The notes: generated from the sequence alone by a model not told the origin. DNA of 64,000 bases from Cucumis sativus (GCF_000004075.3 NW_022279515.1:62001-126000), one strand, 5' to 3'. Positions 10,661-22,760 are shown, counted from the first letter of the stretch. Program-made: numbers and translations.

Positions 10661-13600
10661 CCAAAAAAATTATTGTGTTAATATTCTTTTACAAAACGCA
10701 ACGTTTCAATTAGATCACTTCCCCTTTTCTTAATTAAACCTAATTCGCCGCGACTTTGTCCCTTCTCCACCCGAAATCAAAAGCGTCGTTCACCTAACCT
10801 TCCCTTCGCGTTCATCTGTGCATTCATCTGCGTTCATCGCCGAAAAAGACTTCCCTTCGCGTTCATCAGCGTTCACCTTCATTCATTTGCCTTTATCGTC
10901 CGTCACCGTTCGTCTGCTTTGCGTTCCCTTCACTTTCGTTGATTTGCGTCCGTCTGTTCACCGTTTGAAATGTGTAAACACATTCTCTATTCGAAAACGA
11001 GTAAACACGTTCACCGTCCTTCTGTCGCATTCCACTTTCGCTAAACCTCTATTCGTTTCCAAATCCTTCATGGTTACTCATTCATTTTCTTCCCTTTCTA
11101 AAGGTAATAATTTTCCTTTTTTCCTTTGTGATTAAAATTTGTAATTTGGAATTTAAAATTGGAATGCAAAATTAAAGAAGAGGAAATATGCCTTAGAGAA
11201 TGGAAGAAAGGTTTTGCATTTTAGGCTTGAAAAGGGGGATACAAGTTATTATAATTGTAATATATAATATTTTGAACAAGGCTACCAAGCGTGCGAATAT
11301 GATTCATTGGTTAGTTTAGGGATTGGAAAGAGAAGGATTGTGGAGTTTGTGATAATATTTTGGTACACTGGAGCTGGAAACAGAGAATATTAAAAAACAC
11401 ATACTGTTATACACAATATTATAATAATACGAATCACTAGATTTTCTTCTTCGTTTTCTTTTTCTTCTCCTTGAATTTTTGTTATGGGTATTGTATTGAG
11501 TTTTGTGTTTTAGATTGTGAAGTATGGGGTAGCTAAACTCTTAATCCTAGGGATAGATGTAGACAAAGTTTATGAATTATTCTTTGTAATGCATCTGATT
11601 ATTTGCTCTTAATCTTTTCATGTTTTTATGTGAATAATGTTCATAATATCTTAATCAGATTAATTGTTGATTGGCCATGAACCTTAATCTTTGCATGACT
11701 AGAGTGGTTATGAACTTGGAAAGAGCTAATTAAGGATCCTTGAGGAGGTTGTTGAAAGAAGTGGACCTAAAAACTTTTGTTTGTTAATAAAAAGAAAAAT
11801 GAACAGAGATTCATCTTCGTGAGGGGTCTTGATGTTTAATTTAATTTAAATTGTGTATGAATTTTTAATTACGAGCATTTAATATGTTGCGTTTTAATCC
11901 TAGGGATAGATGTAGACAAAGAGCACTATAGCCAAGGTATAGAGTGAGGGATAAGGTTTATATGTCTTAGAGAATGGAAAGATGGAATTTGTGCTAAATC
12001 ATTAGTGTTCCAAATACAATTATGAATTGGGTATAGTTGCATTCCCCCTTCTGGATTGCATAGCACATAAATATACTCTCATGGATTGCATAGCACATAA
12101 ATATACTATCAAAAACAATAACATAAAACACAAACTTGATTTAGTTTCATTCACACTTGTACACCAACATGTTTCAATTAATGATCATATATTAAAAATC
12201 ATTTTCAAATTTGGTAATATAAAATGGAAGAAGTGAGACCTTGAGGTTTTAACCACCAATACTATCTAACTGATGAGTTTATGATTTTTGTTTCTATTGT
12301 GTTTTTTCCTTAAGCTTTAACTTGCTTTAGGGGCAAGATGGTGAAGGTCTAGTCCACAACCTTTCCCAAGAATTTAATGATGTTTGGGTTGACCCAATTA
12401 TTGTTATTGGACACCGTTTTATGGTAATTGGTTGTTATGGTTTTTAAGTGTGTTTTGATATCTTGTGTTAAAAAGTAATTGCAAAAAGTCAGAAAAGTTT
12501 GTTAAAGATTAAGTGTTTTTAAGTTTGTCATTCCACTTTAATTCTCACCAGTACTTGCTGAATGGAAGCCTCTTGTCTAAGACAATTCGAGTGGAAAACT
12601 CTCGTGACTACCACAACATTTGGGAATCACCAAATGTAAGACTATTCCTTTATCCTAGCATTTGATCTCTCTCTATAATTTGGTTTGCTATCGTAAGTTT
12701 GATTAAAATAAATGTTGATAATTCAACTCCAATGTTCTTATTTTCTTAACTCTCATTCAGTCAGTTAGAATCAGAACTCATTTATTTATCTTGTCTCCAT
12801 AATTTGGATTCAAAGATTCATCACAATAATCTTCTCAACAACATTCTTGAAAAGGTATTGAATTTTCAACTGTGTGACCTCTATACACAAATTTCTTCAA
12901 AGAAATTTACATTCTTTAGAGTTTAGAGCTTTGAATTCTAGTACAACTTATGAAGCTTTTGATACTTGTTATACTTTTTTGCTTGGTGCGGATAAAACCT
13001 TATTTACATTCTTTCTTTCCTGCATGTTCTCTTTTGATATTTGTTAGACTTTTTTGCTTGGTTGTCCTTAGTGTTTTCCTCTTTAGCTGAAATTTCTCTA
13101 TCTTGAAAAAAATAGAGCTTTAAAATTCAACTTCAACTTTATTTGATACTATATTAGTCCATACTTATTTTGGTATTTCTTTCCTTTCTCACAAACACAT
13201 CTAAGAGGTTGCCTTCACAATATGGCCAAATTAACAATATGGCAACCTTTTTCATTGCAAAACATATTAGAGGTTGGTTACTTAGTTAGCCTTATTGGGT
13301 AAATAATTGACATTTAGGTACTTTTTTAGTTTGTATATTTATAGATTCCAAATCGATATGTGAATTTTAATTGTTGCTTATTTGAAACATTGCAACCATT
13401 TGATAAAATGTTGCTATGTGAATCCATCTTAACTTGATATATTATTTTATTTTGGTTTAGGTTGTGGAATCCAAGTTTGTATTTGAAGTCAAATTCATCC
13501 AAGATCATTGAGTTTCAAAGCTTCTTTAATTAAGATTTTGTTTCTTGAACTAGAATTGTAGTCTTGTGATTTTTGGAATAGCATAGTTGGATTGGTTTTG

Positions 13601-13904
13601 TAATTTTGGGATTATCATATTAGGTTGGGTTGACTGAAGTAGTGTTTTGTATATGACAATATCGAACAAACATGTAAAGTTTTCGAAATGTTCATACATA
13701 TATGATTAAATGTTAATATATGTTAAAGTTTTGGAATTGTATTCGTGCATATTTATGAGATTGTTGGGCCACACTACAAGAATTATAGAGACAATACAGG
13801 AACAAAAATATAAATAAATTATAATTTAGAAAAAAAATGAAACAAGCTTCATCTTTTTTAAATGTCATAAACAAATACATTCTTGATGGTTTTTCAATAT
13901 CATT

Positions 13905-14195
13905 AACAAGTAAATTCTTGACGTTTTTTAAACGTCATAAACAATTGTGTTCTGACCGTTTTAAATGTAAAATTACATTCTTGATAGTTTTTAAATGTCA
14001 TGAATACTCATTCACTTGACGATTTTTAACTGTCATGAATATTTGTATACTTGACGTTTATAAACTGTTAAGAATCGCTATTCTTGACGTTTTATTAACC
14101 GTCAAGAACTTTGACTTTCTTGACGCTGCTTCAACGACGGTTTTAAAACCGTCAAGAAAGTGATTCTTGACAGTTTAAAAACGTCAAGAGAGTCT
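13905..14195. repeat. CACTA right subterminal repeat array
   Basis: About nine imperfect palindromes of the form CTTGACGNTTTTTAAACGTCA(AG), more diverged than the left array (variants TTGATAGTTTT, TTGACGATTTT). They end in the pair CTTGACAGTTTAAAAACGTC (14166 onward) just before the terminal repeat. Confidence 0.85.
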
Positions 14196-14750
14196 ATTTT
14201 TGTAGTAGTGAATGATAAGCTTATTGAGTCGGCGATCTAGCCACTCTCACTCGTACAAATCAAAGGACAATCTCTCGTGAACAAGTTCATAATACACCAA
14301 GATTAAGACTAAGTTATCTAGGTCATCCTAGTGAAATAGAACCTAACTAGTTAATGTAGTAAACCAAGTGGTTACTATTTCACGGTCTGGTCTATTGCAA
14401 TCTCATTGCATAGGATACCTTCACTCGCATGTCAACTACATGAACACATTGGATCATTGTATTTGTATCAAATACAAGGTGAGTCGTATTCATAATGTTA
14501 CCAGGATAAAGGTACCCAGTCTTATCCCTATACTATAGACCCTTTAAGCTGATCTCGAACATTGATCCTTGTATGTCTCTACATAATATTCAATACTTAT
14601 TAAACAGTTTAGATGTTAGTTTATTGGATTTGAGTTATTAAGACAAAACAATATATAATCAATAACAATTATTACAATAATAACACTTTATTAACAATGG
14701 TCAATGGATTATATTTACAATCTACGAGTTTAGGACATAAATTCCAATAA

Positions 14751-14764
14751 ACTCCCACTTGGAC
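14751..14764 (-). promoter_or_regulatory. Copia polypurine tract
   Basis: The - strand reads AGTCCAAGTGGGAGT immediately before the LTR start. AAGTGGGAG next to an LTR beginning TTGGAATTTATG is the usual plus-strand primer arrangement of plant copia elements. Confidence 0.7.
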
Positions 14765-16799
14765 TAAAACTCTAGTCTCTTTGGGATGTTCATAATAAAG
14801 TAATCCTCTAACATTGAAAATGGTAAAATGTACAAGTGTATTACATAGAATGTGTATATACAAATACAATAAACTAGGGCATCCTCATACCCATTACACA
14901 TCTGCCACTTTTCCTAGATTACCTAAACATAACTCGCAGATCTAGACTTTCTAGAAGACCCTTGAACACTTTAGCCATGAGAGTCTTTGTAAATGGATTA
15001 GTAATATGCCCCACTATTATCACAATATAGAGTGATGGGGTATGTTCATGTTTGGAACAACTTCAAAATTATGCAAGAACTTTCCTCAGCAAAACTGCTT
15101 CTTTTGCTGCTTCACAAGTATCAATATACTAAACTTTCATAATAGAGTGTGTAATGACGCGTGCTCAGGCTGCTTGATCATGCTAGGACATGCTTCCTGC
15201 ATGTCCGAAGCCTAAATAACCTTTCGCTCAAAACACACGCTCATCTCACCTTGTCATCCTGGCAATCAACCCACCCTTGGCCTTGCCTAGAAATATGATT
15301 TTTCTACCAGAAACTTAACTCGACTTTGAAGCTTAAATCAATAAGATTCCTTCTACAAACTTACTTAGAATGTCTTCACTAGCTTACCACAAAGTGTCAC
15401 TAACAAATTCCAAGTATTGAGTTATGTAGTCCAAAACTCTAACATTGTTAGGTTTTTTTTTTTTTTTTTTTTTTTTTTTCTGAAAATGACCTTTGAGTCT
15501 TTCTTCACTTCAATGCCTTTCTTCCTGGTAGCCTTTCTCCTGATACTACACTCAATTTAGGAGATTTTCGAAGTAGAGTTACCCAATTAACACAAGTTGA
15601 TTGTTAACATAATTCGTCCAAAGTTGTACATATAGTGATCCTTGCATGCTCTTTGGTTGACACTTTTATTATCACCTCTTACGCCTATACTTGCCACTTT
15701 CCACCTCATGCAAGACACTTATTTGGCAAAACTTAGGTATCTTGTATGTTGTCCACTTGTACTCTACCGCACATCTTACCTCATATTGCTTAAGTCATCC
15801 TTGGACGCATATCCCTTTTTCTATAAGGGTTCTTTAGTAAATTCTTACTGCCAAGAATGCCTAAGACTTTTTTTTCTCGCCTAATCTCCCAAACATCCCT
15901 CAATGCCTTCAACAAACCATGCCATCTTGACTAGCATTTGGTTGAATTGCCCTATTGGCCGCATGGCCTATGTCCACATAGCCCACCTCTTTGTTGCATG
16001 ACATTCCTTATCCACGTTCTAACTTCTTTAGAGTTTCTTGACATTTCCTAGATGCTTAGCTTCCTTGCCTAGCGCATACCCTTGGTCATATAGCCTTGTC
16101 TTATAGAGGTTGTCTTGACACCTTTCGGCCATACCACATCTCAACCTTTGGCCACCCAACATGTCTCTTTAGAGGTTCGCTTGACACTTTTGGCCGCCTA
16201 GAGTATGCAACATGCCCTAGCTAACACTTAGCCAATTTTCGAACACCCTTTAGGCCTTTCTTTGTTACGATGACACTTTTCTTTTGTCATCTTAAAAATA
16301 TTAACACATCTTCCATAACACTTCAACTAAACTATCCAATCTTAAACCATCTTTCTCCTAACATCAACCCCTAATGTCCTATTGAGTTATTTAGATGAAT
16401 TAAGGATTATTGGGTATCGGGGTTTACACGCGAGATGTAAGTCTTCCTCCTTGGAATTACGTATAGTAGTGTGCGGAGGGAGAGGAATGTGATGCAGTTC
16501 TTCCTCCTCAACCCTAAGGAATTCGTCTTCGCTAACAATGCCCTTTTTATCGGGTAAGGGCTTGTTCGGTCAGGTCGTGAGGTGAAGGATGTTGTTATAA
16601 TGATGAGGTATTTGGTGGTGAGAGGATAATATTAAAGGTTTTGAGGTGTCTTCTTCTTCTCTGCCATTCCATTCTTCTCCCTTAGCTTTATTAAAGGTTT
16701 TGAGGTGTCTCTGTTCTTCTTTATTTTGATGGAGTGTTATGATTTGGTTGAGATTCGCCTGAGAACATGCATAAGGGGTGATTGGAGAAAAGCTAAAAG
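14765..16799. other. Decayed retroelement sequence, no readable gene
   Basis: 14765-15110 continues the untranslated 3' region of the copia element. 15150-16320 is C/T-rich and repeats words such as CTTGACAC(C/T)TT-GGCC and TAGAGGTT around 16090-16200, like an old gypsy LTR, but no ends can be paired. 16400-16790 is unique-looking. No open frame resembles a known protein. Confidence 0.45.
15453..15479. repeat. T27 homopolymer run
   Basis: Twenty-seven consecutive T residues. It may be the A-tail of a retroposed - strand sequence, but I see no matching target duplication or body. Confidence 0.9.
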
Positions 16800-17733
16800 C
16801 TTAGGAACCGTCGGAGGAAGGGCAGATCATTAATTGTATGTTACGCCTTCCTCTGACGTGGTGGCAGCAACGTTGAGAATAGATTTAGGGATTCCCGACG
16901 TATCATTAATCGCGTGGGAATATGTTTAGGGATTTCTGACGTTTAACAAATCAGGTCAAGAATAGGGTGCTATTCCCGACGTTTTCGTTGTGCGTCAGGA
17001 GTTCTCTGTCTTTTTTAACTCCATTCTTTACATAAAAAAACATAAAGAGAAAGAAAATGAAGAGAGAGGGGAGACCGAGAGGAAGATTGAGAAGAAGAGG
17101 GCATTGTCATCTCCATTGCCGTCCCTGTTGTCGTCCTGTCGTCGTCGCCATCGGTAAGTGGTTTAGTTTAGATATTGTTTTGTTTTAGTTAATTAGTTTT
17201 AGTATTTAGATTTCAAATTTGTTTTAGGTGTTAGATTTTAGATTTCAAATTAGTTTTAGTATTTAGATTTTGAATTAGTTGTAAGTTTTAGTATTGAAAT
17301 TTAATTTCAAGTGTTGTTAGAATTTTAAATTAGTTGTAGGTTTTAGAAATTTGAATTTGAAGTGTTGAAGTTGAGATTGAAGTGTTAAAGTTGAGGTTGA
17401 AGTGTTGAAGTTGAGTTTGAATTTAAAATTTTCAATTTGAATTTAGGAATTAATTGAAGTTATTTTTTTTAAAAAAAATAGAGGATCTCCCGACGCATGG
17501 TTCCTACACATCTCTCGATGCTATATTGACAACATCTTCGACGTTCATACAACGTCGGAAGATGTCTAGAAACTCTCGACGCACAACATTGTGCATCGGG
17601 AGAGGAACTCCCGATACATTTTTCCTGACTTGTGTTCCGACGTATATTAGTGTGTCAGAAAAGCCTTTTCTGACGCTTTTTATATATCTCCCAATGATTT
17701 TATGCATCGAGAGAGCCCTCATTTCTTGTAGTG
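16800..17733. mobile_element. 3' end of a second CACTA-type element
   Basis: The right terminus reads CATTTCTTGTAGTG, ending at 17733, the complement of CACTACAAGAAATG. Subterminal words of the form (C)CCGACGT, CTGACGT and CATCGGGAG recur at 16850-17000 and 17490-17710. A purine-rich stretch (17040-17100) and a T/A-rich interior separate the two arrays. The left terminus is missing or unrecognised, so the start is approximate. No transposase frame is visible. Confidence 0.65.
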
Positions 17734-18229
17734 TTAGACAAAGAGCTTCAATGTGGTAGAGGGGAAAGGCATGACACCTTTAGGTTTCATCAAAGGGAGG
17801 ATTGAGGTTCTGATTACGGCGCTAAGGTTAACTGCGCCATCTTCTTCTTAATGCAATAAATCATCATTGTGCACTCTAGTGGGATGGTGTTGTTGTCAAC
17901 CAGGCAGGCGGTTTCGTTTTCAAGTCTTAGTTCTTAATTCTTAACAACCTTTGAGTATTGATGCTCTACCCCAACCCTCATCCAAAACGATAACTAACAC
18001 AATGGTTTGGAAGTTTTTGTGAAACATCATCTATACTTTTTCTTTAATGGTCGATGAAAAAAAAGTCAGGAAAATGGTATTTCTGACCATTTTAAGTGTT
18101 ACCAAAATATCACATTTGGTGTAGTATGGTATTGTTTTGAATATTTTTGTAAAATAGTGGATCAAGAAGTTTTACTAAGATAAAGTTTCATGTTGGACAA
18201 GAGGATAGTGGATGGGAATTAAGTTGAAT
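17734..18229. other. Spacer between CACTA end and gypsy remnant
   Basis: No gene or paired repeat seen. A short CACTA-like phrase with repeated TTTTTCTGACCATTTT occurs near 18060-18100. Confidence 0.4.
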
Positions 18230-19317
18230 GGTCCACTTTTTTTTTAAATCCTTTAAGGTTTTATGAAAACCTTTCACAATACCTTTTCATAATCATTTTG
18301 TAAAAATAATATCAAATCATTTAAATATACCAAAAAATTATTTCATTTCAAATAAACCTTTCTATGCTTAAAAAATCATTTCATTTTGTCAAGGATCCCG
18401 AATCGTTCTCTACGCTTGGTCTCATTACCTCGCGTTTAGACTACTGTATCAACAGCATCTGAGAACATACAAATTCGTCTTTGTTGCTCATACCGCTAAG
18501 CTTTATACGCTCATTTCAATGCATAAGTCAGCTTCTTATTACCATGTAGTTCGTACACTCCATAGTGGCCTTCACTCTTTATGTGCACACAAAAGTTAGC
18601 ATCATCTCAAAGAAACATAATATTGAAATCATAGTCATCAAATCAAGCTTTAACATTATAAATAATGCTTGAAAACATAACTTTTCATAGAAATCTTTCT
18701 GAAACATTCTCATCTGAATTCTTCTTTCGAATCAGTAAAGAGAAATCGTAATAAAGTTTCTTAACATAAATTCTTTTGACTGAAAAGCACTCACCAAACT
18801 TTACTAAAGAAGTCCTTCTCACAACCATCTTTTCGTGTGGCTAAACCAACAACACTTTAGCATTTCAACAAAACTCTCATCATCCCCTCCTTAGTTACCT
18901 AAATTCTCCTATTTTATAGATCCCTTATACTAACTTAGTCATGCAAATCCTTAATATTTAACCTAGTCATGCTCAAATCCTTAATCTTACATGTTAACCC
19001 ATGTCAAATCAGATTTGACATTTTCTTTACAAACCTTGCTCCCCACCTAACCCAAACCGTGAATAAATTCAACCACTTAACATTTCTCGTGAATAACCTT
19101 ATCGCTTGATTATATTTTTATTATAAGAAACGTTCCACATGAACTAACCAACTTTTACTCGCATAAAACTCTTATCACGAACTTAAACTCCAAGGCTTCC
19201 TCGTAGACTTCTTCTCCACGAAATGCTTGATTCTTCTCGCGAAGACCACCCAAAACTCCTAGTCTAAACTCAAAACTTTCATTTCTTAACTTACGCAAAG
19301 ACTTTTTCGCTTCTTAT

Positions 19318-19624
19318 CGCACAACTTCTTTCGCGAACTACACACTTATCGCAAAAAAGTATACTTAACCGTAAAAGATCTTATCACTTAATCTTTCCAT
19401 GGATTTATTTGAACACCAACTTCTTAATTCTTAGCCGAATTTTACTTCCTTACTCGAATTAGAAATGGGTCGCACAACTTCCTTCGCAAACTACCCACTG
19501 AATCGCAATAACGTATACTTAACCATAAATTTTTTTATCGCTTAATCCTTTTCGTGGATTTATTCAAACGCCAAATTCTTAATACCTAGCCAAATTTACT
19601 TCATTACTCAAATTAGAAATGGGT
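19318..19624. repeat. Tandem duplication, ~153-bp unit, two copies
   Basis: The segment starting CGCACAACTTC(T/C)TTCGC at 19318 repeats at 19471. Both copies contain TATACTTAACC-TAAA, GGATTTATT-(A/G)AACNCCAA and end TTAGAAATGGGT. The second copy runs into the gag fragment, so the start of that frame comes from the repeat rather than from the gene. Confidence 0.85.
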
Positions 19625-20190
19625 CTCACATTTAGAGCCTATCGCTTCTTTAAGATACATGATCTTACTGATTCAGAGAAATTAACCACAGGCGTTATTA
19701 GTTTTGATGATCTGGCATTGGATTGGTACCAAGCACAAGAAGAGTTGGAAGTTTTTAAGAATTGGGCTGACCTGAAAGAACGAATGCTTGTACAGTTTCG
19801 ATCAATTCGAGAAGGAACTTTGGTTGGAAGATTTTTCTCAATCAAACAGAAAATGAATGTAGAAGACTACCGCAACCGATTTGATCGATATTTAGCTCTA
19901 GTAGCATTTCTTCAAACGGTAGTGTTAGAGGAGACTTTGATGATTGGGCTTAGCCCATGAATAAAAATGGAAGTGGAAATGTGGAACCGATTGGGTTGGC
20001 CCAGATGATGAAATTTGCGTTGAAGATTGAGAATAAGGAACTAGTGAGAAAAGAGTGTGGGTTGAGCAGTGCATTTCATGTAAAACTGCAACTCACCCTA
20101 TCTATTGTGGAAAACAACAATACAATGATGACTAAGGAAGAAACCAGCAATGGAAAGTCTACTGATGAGAGCTATCACCCTGAAGGGAGT
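19619..20190 (+). pseudogene. Ty3/gypsy gag fragment (retrotrans_gag domain)
   Basis: A capsid-type domain of a gypsy gag polyprotein. Visible motifs: RAYRFFKIHDLTDSEKL (19634 onward), ALDWYQAQEE, F-NWADLKERMLVQFRSIREG, and VEDYRNRFDRYLA. The frame ends at TGA 19958-19960 where a tryptophan codon is usual. The match resumes in the next frame (GLAQMMKFALKIENKELVRKECGL, about 19995-20065). The piece lacks the N-terminus and the zinc knuckle. The first ATG is supplied by the neighbouring tandem repeat, so it is not a true start. In an active element this protein forms the virus-like particle. Confidence 0.8.
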
Positions 20191-20989
20191 TACTGATAGA
20201 ACTAAGACATGCACAACAGAAAAAGAATCGAAATTCTACCCTAATTGGGCTTAATTAACGAGACTAAACCAAAAAATAAGGTTTTTAGAATACTTACATT
20301 TGAAGCTGCGTTTTATTCGAACAACCACTAAGTTTGACTTAGTATCCTCTAGACTCATAATCGAGTTGTGGGACCCGTTGGATGAAAGAACCGGACGAGA
20401 GAAATAGATGAAAAAAATGGGCGTGGTAAATTTTCTTTTTTTTTTTTAAGTAAATAAGAAAAAGAAATTCCATTTGGTGTGAAAGCCCAAATTTAATAGG
20501 AAAATGAAAGGGAATTCCTTGGAAAGTTGGTTTGTGTGTCATTAAAAGTCAAGGTGGAAAACAAAGTACAACATATGGCTAAATGTGAGAGTAGGCGTGC
20601 AAGTATAATAAATACCTACCAAGATGTTTATTAATAACATGTGTTTGATACATAATTACAACACTTTGACCAAACAACCAATGCTTAACTATTTTCAAAA
20701 CGTCTGGTCATCTCGCTGCAAATCCTTCAACCTTCTTCTCTACTTGGCCTAAACACCTCATCTTGGAAGATGAATTTTTGAAAGAATGTCTAAAAGACTA
20801 AGGTTTTATGAAATCCTTTTCGCAATACCTTTTCATAAACATCATTTCGCATAAACAACATCAAATAATTTTATCTCGCATAAACCTTTCTTTATCCTTA
20901 ACATACTCATAACATAACAATTTCACATAAACACACATTAGTTAACATTCATTCCTTTCACCAAGGATTTTGAATCGTTCTCTACACTT

Positions 20990-21272
20990 TGATGTAGAAC
21001 ATCTCCCTTCTTGATGTTTCTTGAGTTTTATCCTAGAGGAGTGGTTTGAATTACCATTTTTATAGTTTAGGATTAGTTATTTGAATTACCAATTTTGTAT
21101 CTTGAGTTAGTTATAACTAACTCAACTCCAAGTTAAACTAACTCAACCCCAAGTTAGTTTAACAACTCTCGTAATCTCCAGCCTATAAAAAAGCTTCTCA
21201 TTTTCATTAATAAGACATAAAAAAAAAGAGGCATTATACATAAAGATTTCTAGCTTTGCAATTACTGCATCA
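20990..21272 (+). repeat. 5' LTR of the second gypsy element
   Basis: It begins TGATGTAGAAC and ends TACTGCATCA, so the ends form a short inverted repeat TGATG/CATCA. It holds a TATA-like box CCTATAAAAAAG at 21181-21192 and AATAAG downstream (about 21210), as expected for promoter and polyadenylation signals. Its right end adjoins the primer site. Confidence 0.78.
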
Positions 21273-21274
21273 AT

Positions 21275-21286
21275 TGGTATCAGAGT
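21275..21286 (+). promoter_or_regulatory. Primer binding site for tRNA-iMet
   Basis: TGGTATCAGAGT begins two bases after the LTR. TGGTATCAGAGC is the standard complement of the plant initiator-Met tRNA 3' end; only the last base differs. Confidence 0.9.
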
Positions 21287-21339
21287 GTGATCCTAGCTCA
21301 CTCTTCCCTAAAAAAACTTGGATCCTACCACTCTTATCC

Positions 21340-21956
21340 ATGGACGCAGAAGCCTCCTTCAACCAAGGCTTGCAGTTGGTAGAACAAGCTATTGAAGAAC
21401 TTCGAAAAGGGCAGTCGATATACAGCAATCGTTAGTAGAATTAACAAACCTTTTTACCCGATTTCATGTCCAACCTTTAGAAGAAGCAATTCATCCCCCA
21501 AGAAACCCAATTGCAGCAAACCAAGAAAGACAAGAAAGACCAATAAACCCTGTTGTAAACCAAGAACTACTAAGAAATCAACCTATTCACATCCACAATA
21601 ATCGATTGTATGGAAACAACGTACTTGGAAATTTCTTAAACGATTCTGACTCTTTCGATGAAGACAACTTGCTGAACATTCATCAAGAACCTCAACAAAG
21701 GTTTGGACTTCGACCATACTTTCAAGAAGATCAAGAAATACGTATGAAAGTGGATCTCCCTACCTTCAATGGTCGAATGGACGTGGAGAAGTTTCTTGAT
21801 TGGATCAAGAACGTAGAAATTTTTTTCGACTATGCCAATACACCCGAACACAAGAAGGTTCGATTAGTTGCTCTCAAACTTCAAGGTGGCGCAAGCACTT
21901 GGTGGGATCAATTACAAAACAATAGACGATTATTCGGTAAACAATCTAAAGATTAG
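21340..21956 (+). pseudogene. Gypsy gag, N-terminal two thirds, frameshifted
   Basis: ATG at 21340 opens a frame (MDAEASFNQGLQLVEQAIEE) that meets TAG about 93 bp later. After a one-base shift near 21410 the match continues in another frame through VELTNLFTRFHVQPLEEAIH, and then in the frame open at 21606-21956. There the retrotrans_gag domain shows KVDLPTFNGRMDVEKFLDWI, VEIFFDYANTPEHKKVRLVA and LQGGASTWWDQL. It ends at 21956 in unrelated sequence before the CCHC knuckle. Capsid-forming role by family; dead here. Confidence 0.85.
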
Positions 21957-22760
21957 CTGAATATCTTATAAAAAGATGTTGCCGTAGGCTTAGTGGTGAC
22001 AGGTGAGAAAGTAAGCTGTATCTTTTATGACTCTTAAACGTTGAAGTCAATCAATGAGTTCCAAATGCAATATTGGAAGTTTTCTTAAATATTTTGATGC
22101 TTTTGCATGTTGTGAAAGAACTTGGTTAGATGTGAGAAAGGGGTTTATGAGATTAGTTACTTACTATTCCCTTTTTCACTGTCATTGCTACTCCGTAGAC
22201 ATGCTATGGGCTCGTGTTTCTGTAGAATATAATTCAGATGCTCTTTCTCTAGAATATAATTTATGTGCTTTCTCTACAAATTTGAAGTAATTTCTACTGC
22301 TTTTGCTAATATTCTCTAAAGCTTATTCAAAATGTAGTTGTTTAATGATTGTTCAGATTTAAAATATATTATAGAGTTAAATTTAACACAGTTAATCAGC
22401 TTAAGCATTTGACTCTGGTGTTCTTAAGATATAAATTCAAATCCCTATAATTTTATCATGTTGATCTTTTCAATCTTCTCACATACCGTCTTCATTTCAT
22501 AATCTTGCCTACTAGCTGTGTATCATCAATGAAATTACCATAGGAGTCCACATGTGGTAATTATGGATCTAGCACGATATACTGCGTATCATGTTGTTGG
22601 AGATCAGTTTAAATGATTAACCAGTCTATTGGTGGTTTGAGTCTTTTCTTTTGAATCTATAGGTTGTTCAATGGTCTAATATTAACTGTGTTTAGATTTA
22701 TGGTAATTTTCATAAGCCTTAAGAAAAGGTGTGCTTTGATAATCTTTTCTTTCTCTTCAG

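Larger units (their letters stand above)
10404..14210. mobile_element. Complete CACTA (En/Spm-type) DNA transposon, no transposase seen
   Basis: The left end reads CACTACTACAAAAACAGGCT (10404) and the right end reads TATTTTTGTAGTAGTG (to 14210), an inverted terminal repeat of about 15 bp starting CACTA. The flanks are AAT at 10401-10403 and AAT at 14211-14213, the 3-bp duplication expected for this superfamily. Both ends carry dense subterminal repeats built on TTCTTGACGT. The 3,807-bp interior has no frame resembling a CACTA transposase (TnpD or transposase_21), so it is probably non-autonomous. A GC-richer segment at 10740-11130 and a possible exon-like stretch near 12330-12430 are unexplained. 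Removing the element rejoins the copia LTR exactly. Confidence 0.95.
9290..14750 (-). mobile_element. Ty1/copia 3' LTR on the - strand, interrupted by a CACTA element
   Basis: LTR sequence lies in two parts, about 9290-10403 and 14211-14750, joined across the CACTA insertion. On the - strand it begins beside the polypurine tract at 14751-14764 with TTGGAATTTATGTCCTAAAC, a typical start of a plant copia LTR, though the canonical TG is altered here. A second fragment of the same LTR lies at 46205-46740; both share an AATTAATC-rich block (compare 9420-9910 with 46225-46670). The left boundary is not resolved and is approximate. Beyond the polypurine tract only about 350 bp of internal sequence is recognisable (AGAGTCTTTGTAAATGGATTA near 14970), so the element is truncated. 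Confidence 0.7.
18230..20989 (+). mobile_element. Ty3/gypsy remnant with two partial LTR-like blocks
   Basis: Two related blocks, 18245-18410 and 20790-20985, share AAGGTTTTATGAAA-CCTTT-CAATACCTTTTCATAA and end in GAATCGTTCTCTAC. They flank a + strand gag fragment (19619-20190), so I read them as the remains of left and right LTRs of one element. No primer site, RT or integrase is left. The second block is cut off by the LTR that begins at 20990. Confidence 0.55.
20990..21956 (+). mobile_element. 5' part of a second Ty3/gypsy element: LTR, primer site, gag
   Basis: In order: a 283-bp LTR (20990-21272), a 2-base spacer, a tRNA-iMet primer binding site and a gag pseudogene that stops abruptly near 21956. 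No pol or right LTR is found downstream; the next recognisable sequence is a CAMTA pseudogene with introns. The element is therefore 3'-truncated. Confidence 0.8.

Noticed and set aside
10818..11135. 105-codon frame inside the CACTA element
   Set aside because: Comes from a repeating CGTTCA(C/T)C-type stretch; no transposase or known domain. Kept only as unexplained interior.
13772..13790. CACTACAAGAATT inside the CACTA element, considered as the start of a nested CACTA
   Set aside because: No matching right end lies within the element and no 3-bp duplication can be assigned; pairing with 17733 would cross the well-supported end at 14210.
22054..22290. 78-codon frame just upstream of the CAMTA exons, considered as an earlier CG-1 exon
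   Set aside because: It lacks the conserved FDRK-LRYFRKDGH-W-KKKDGK pattern expected of that exon.
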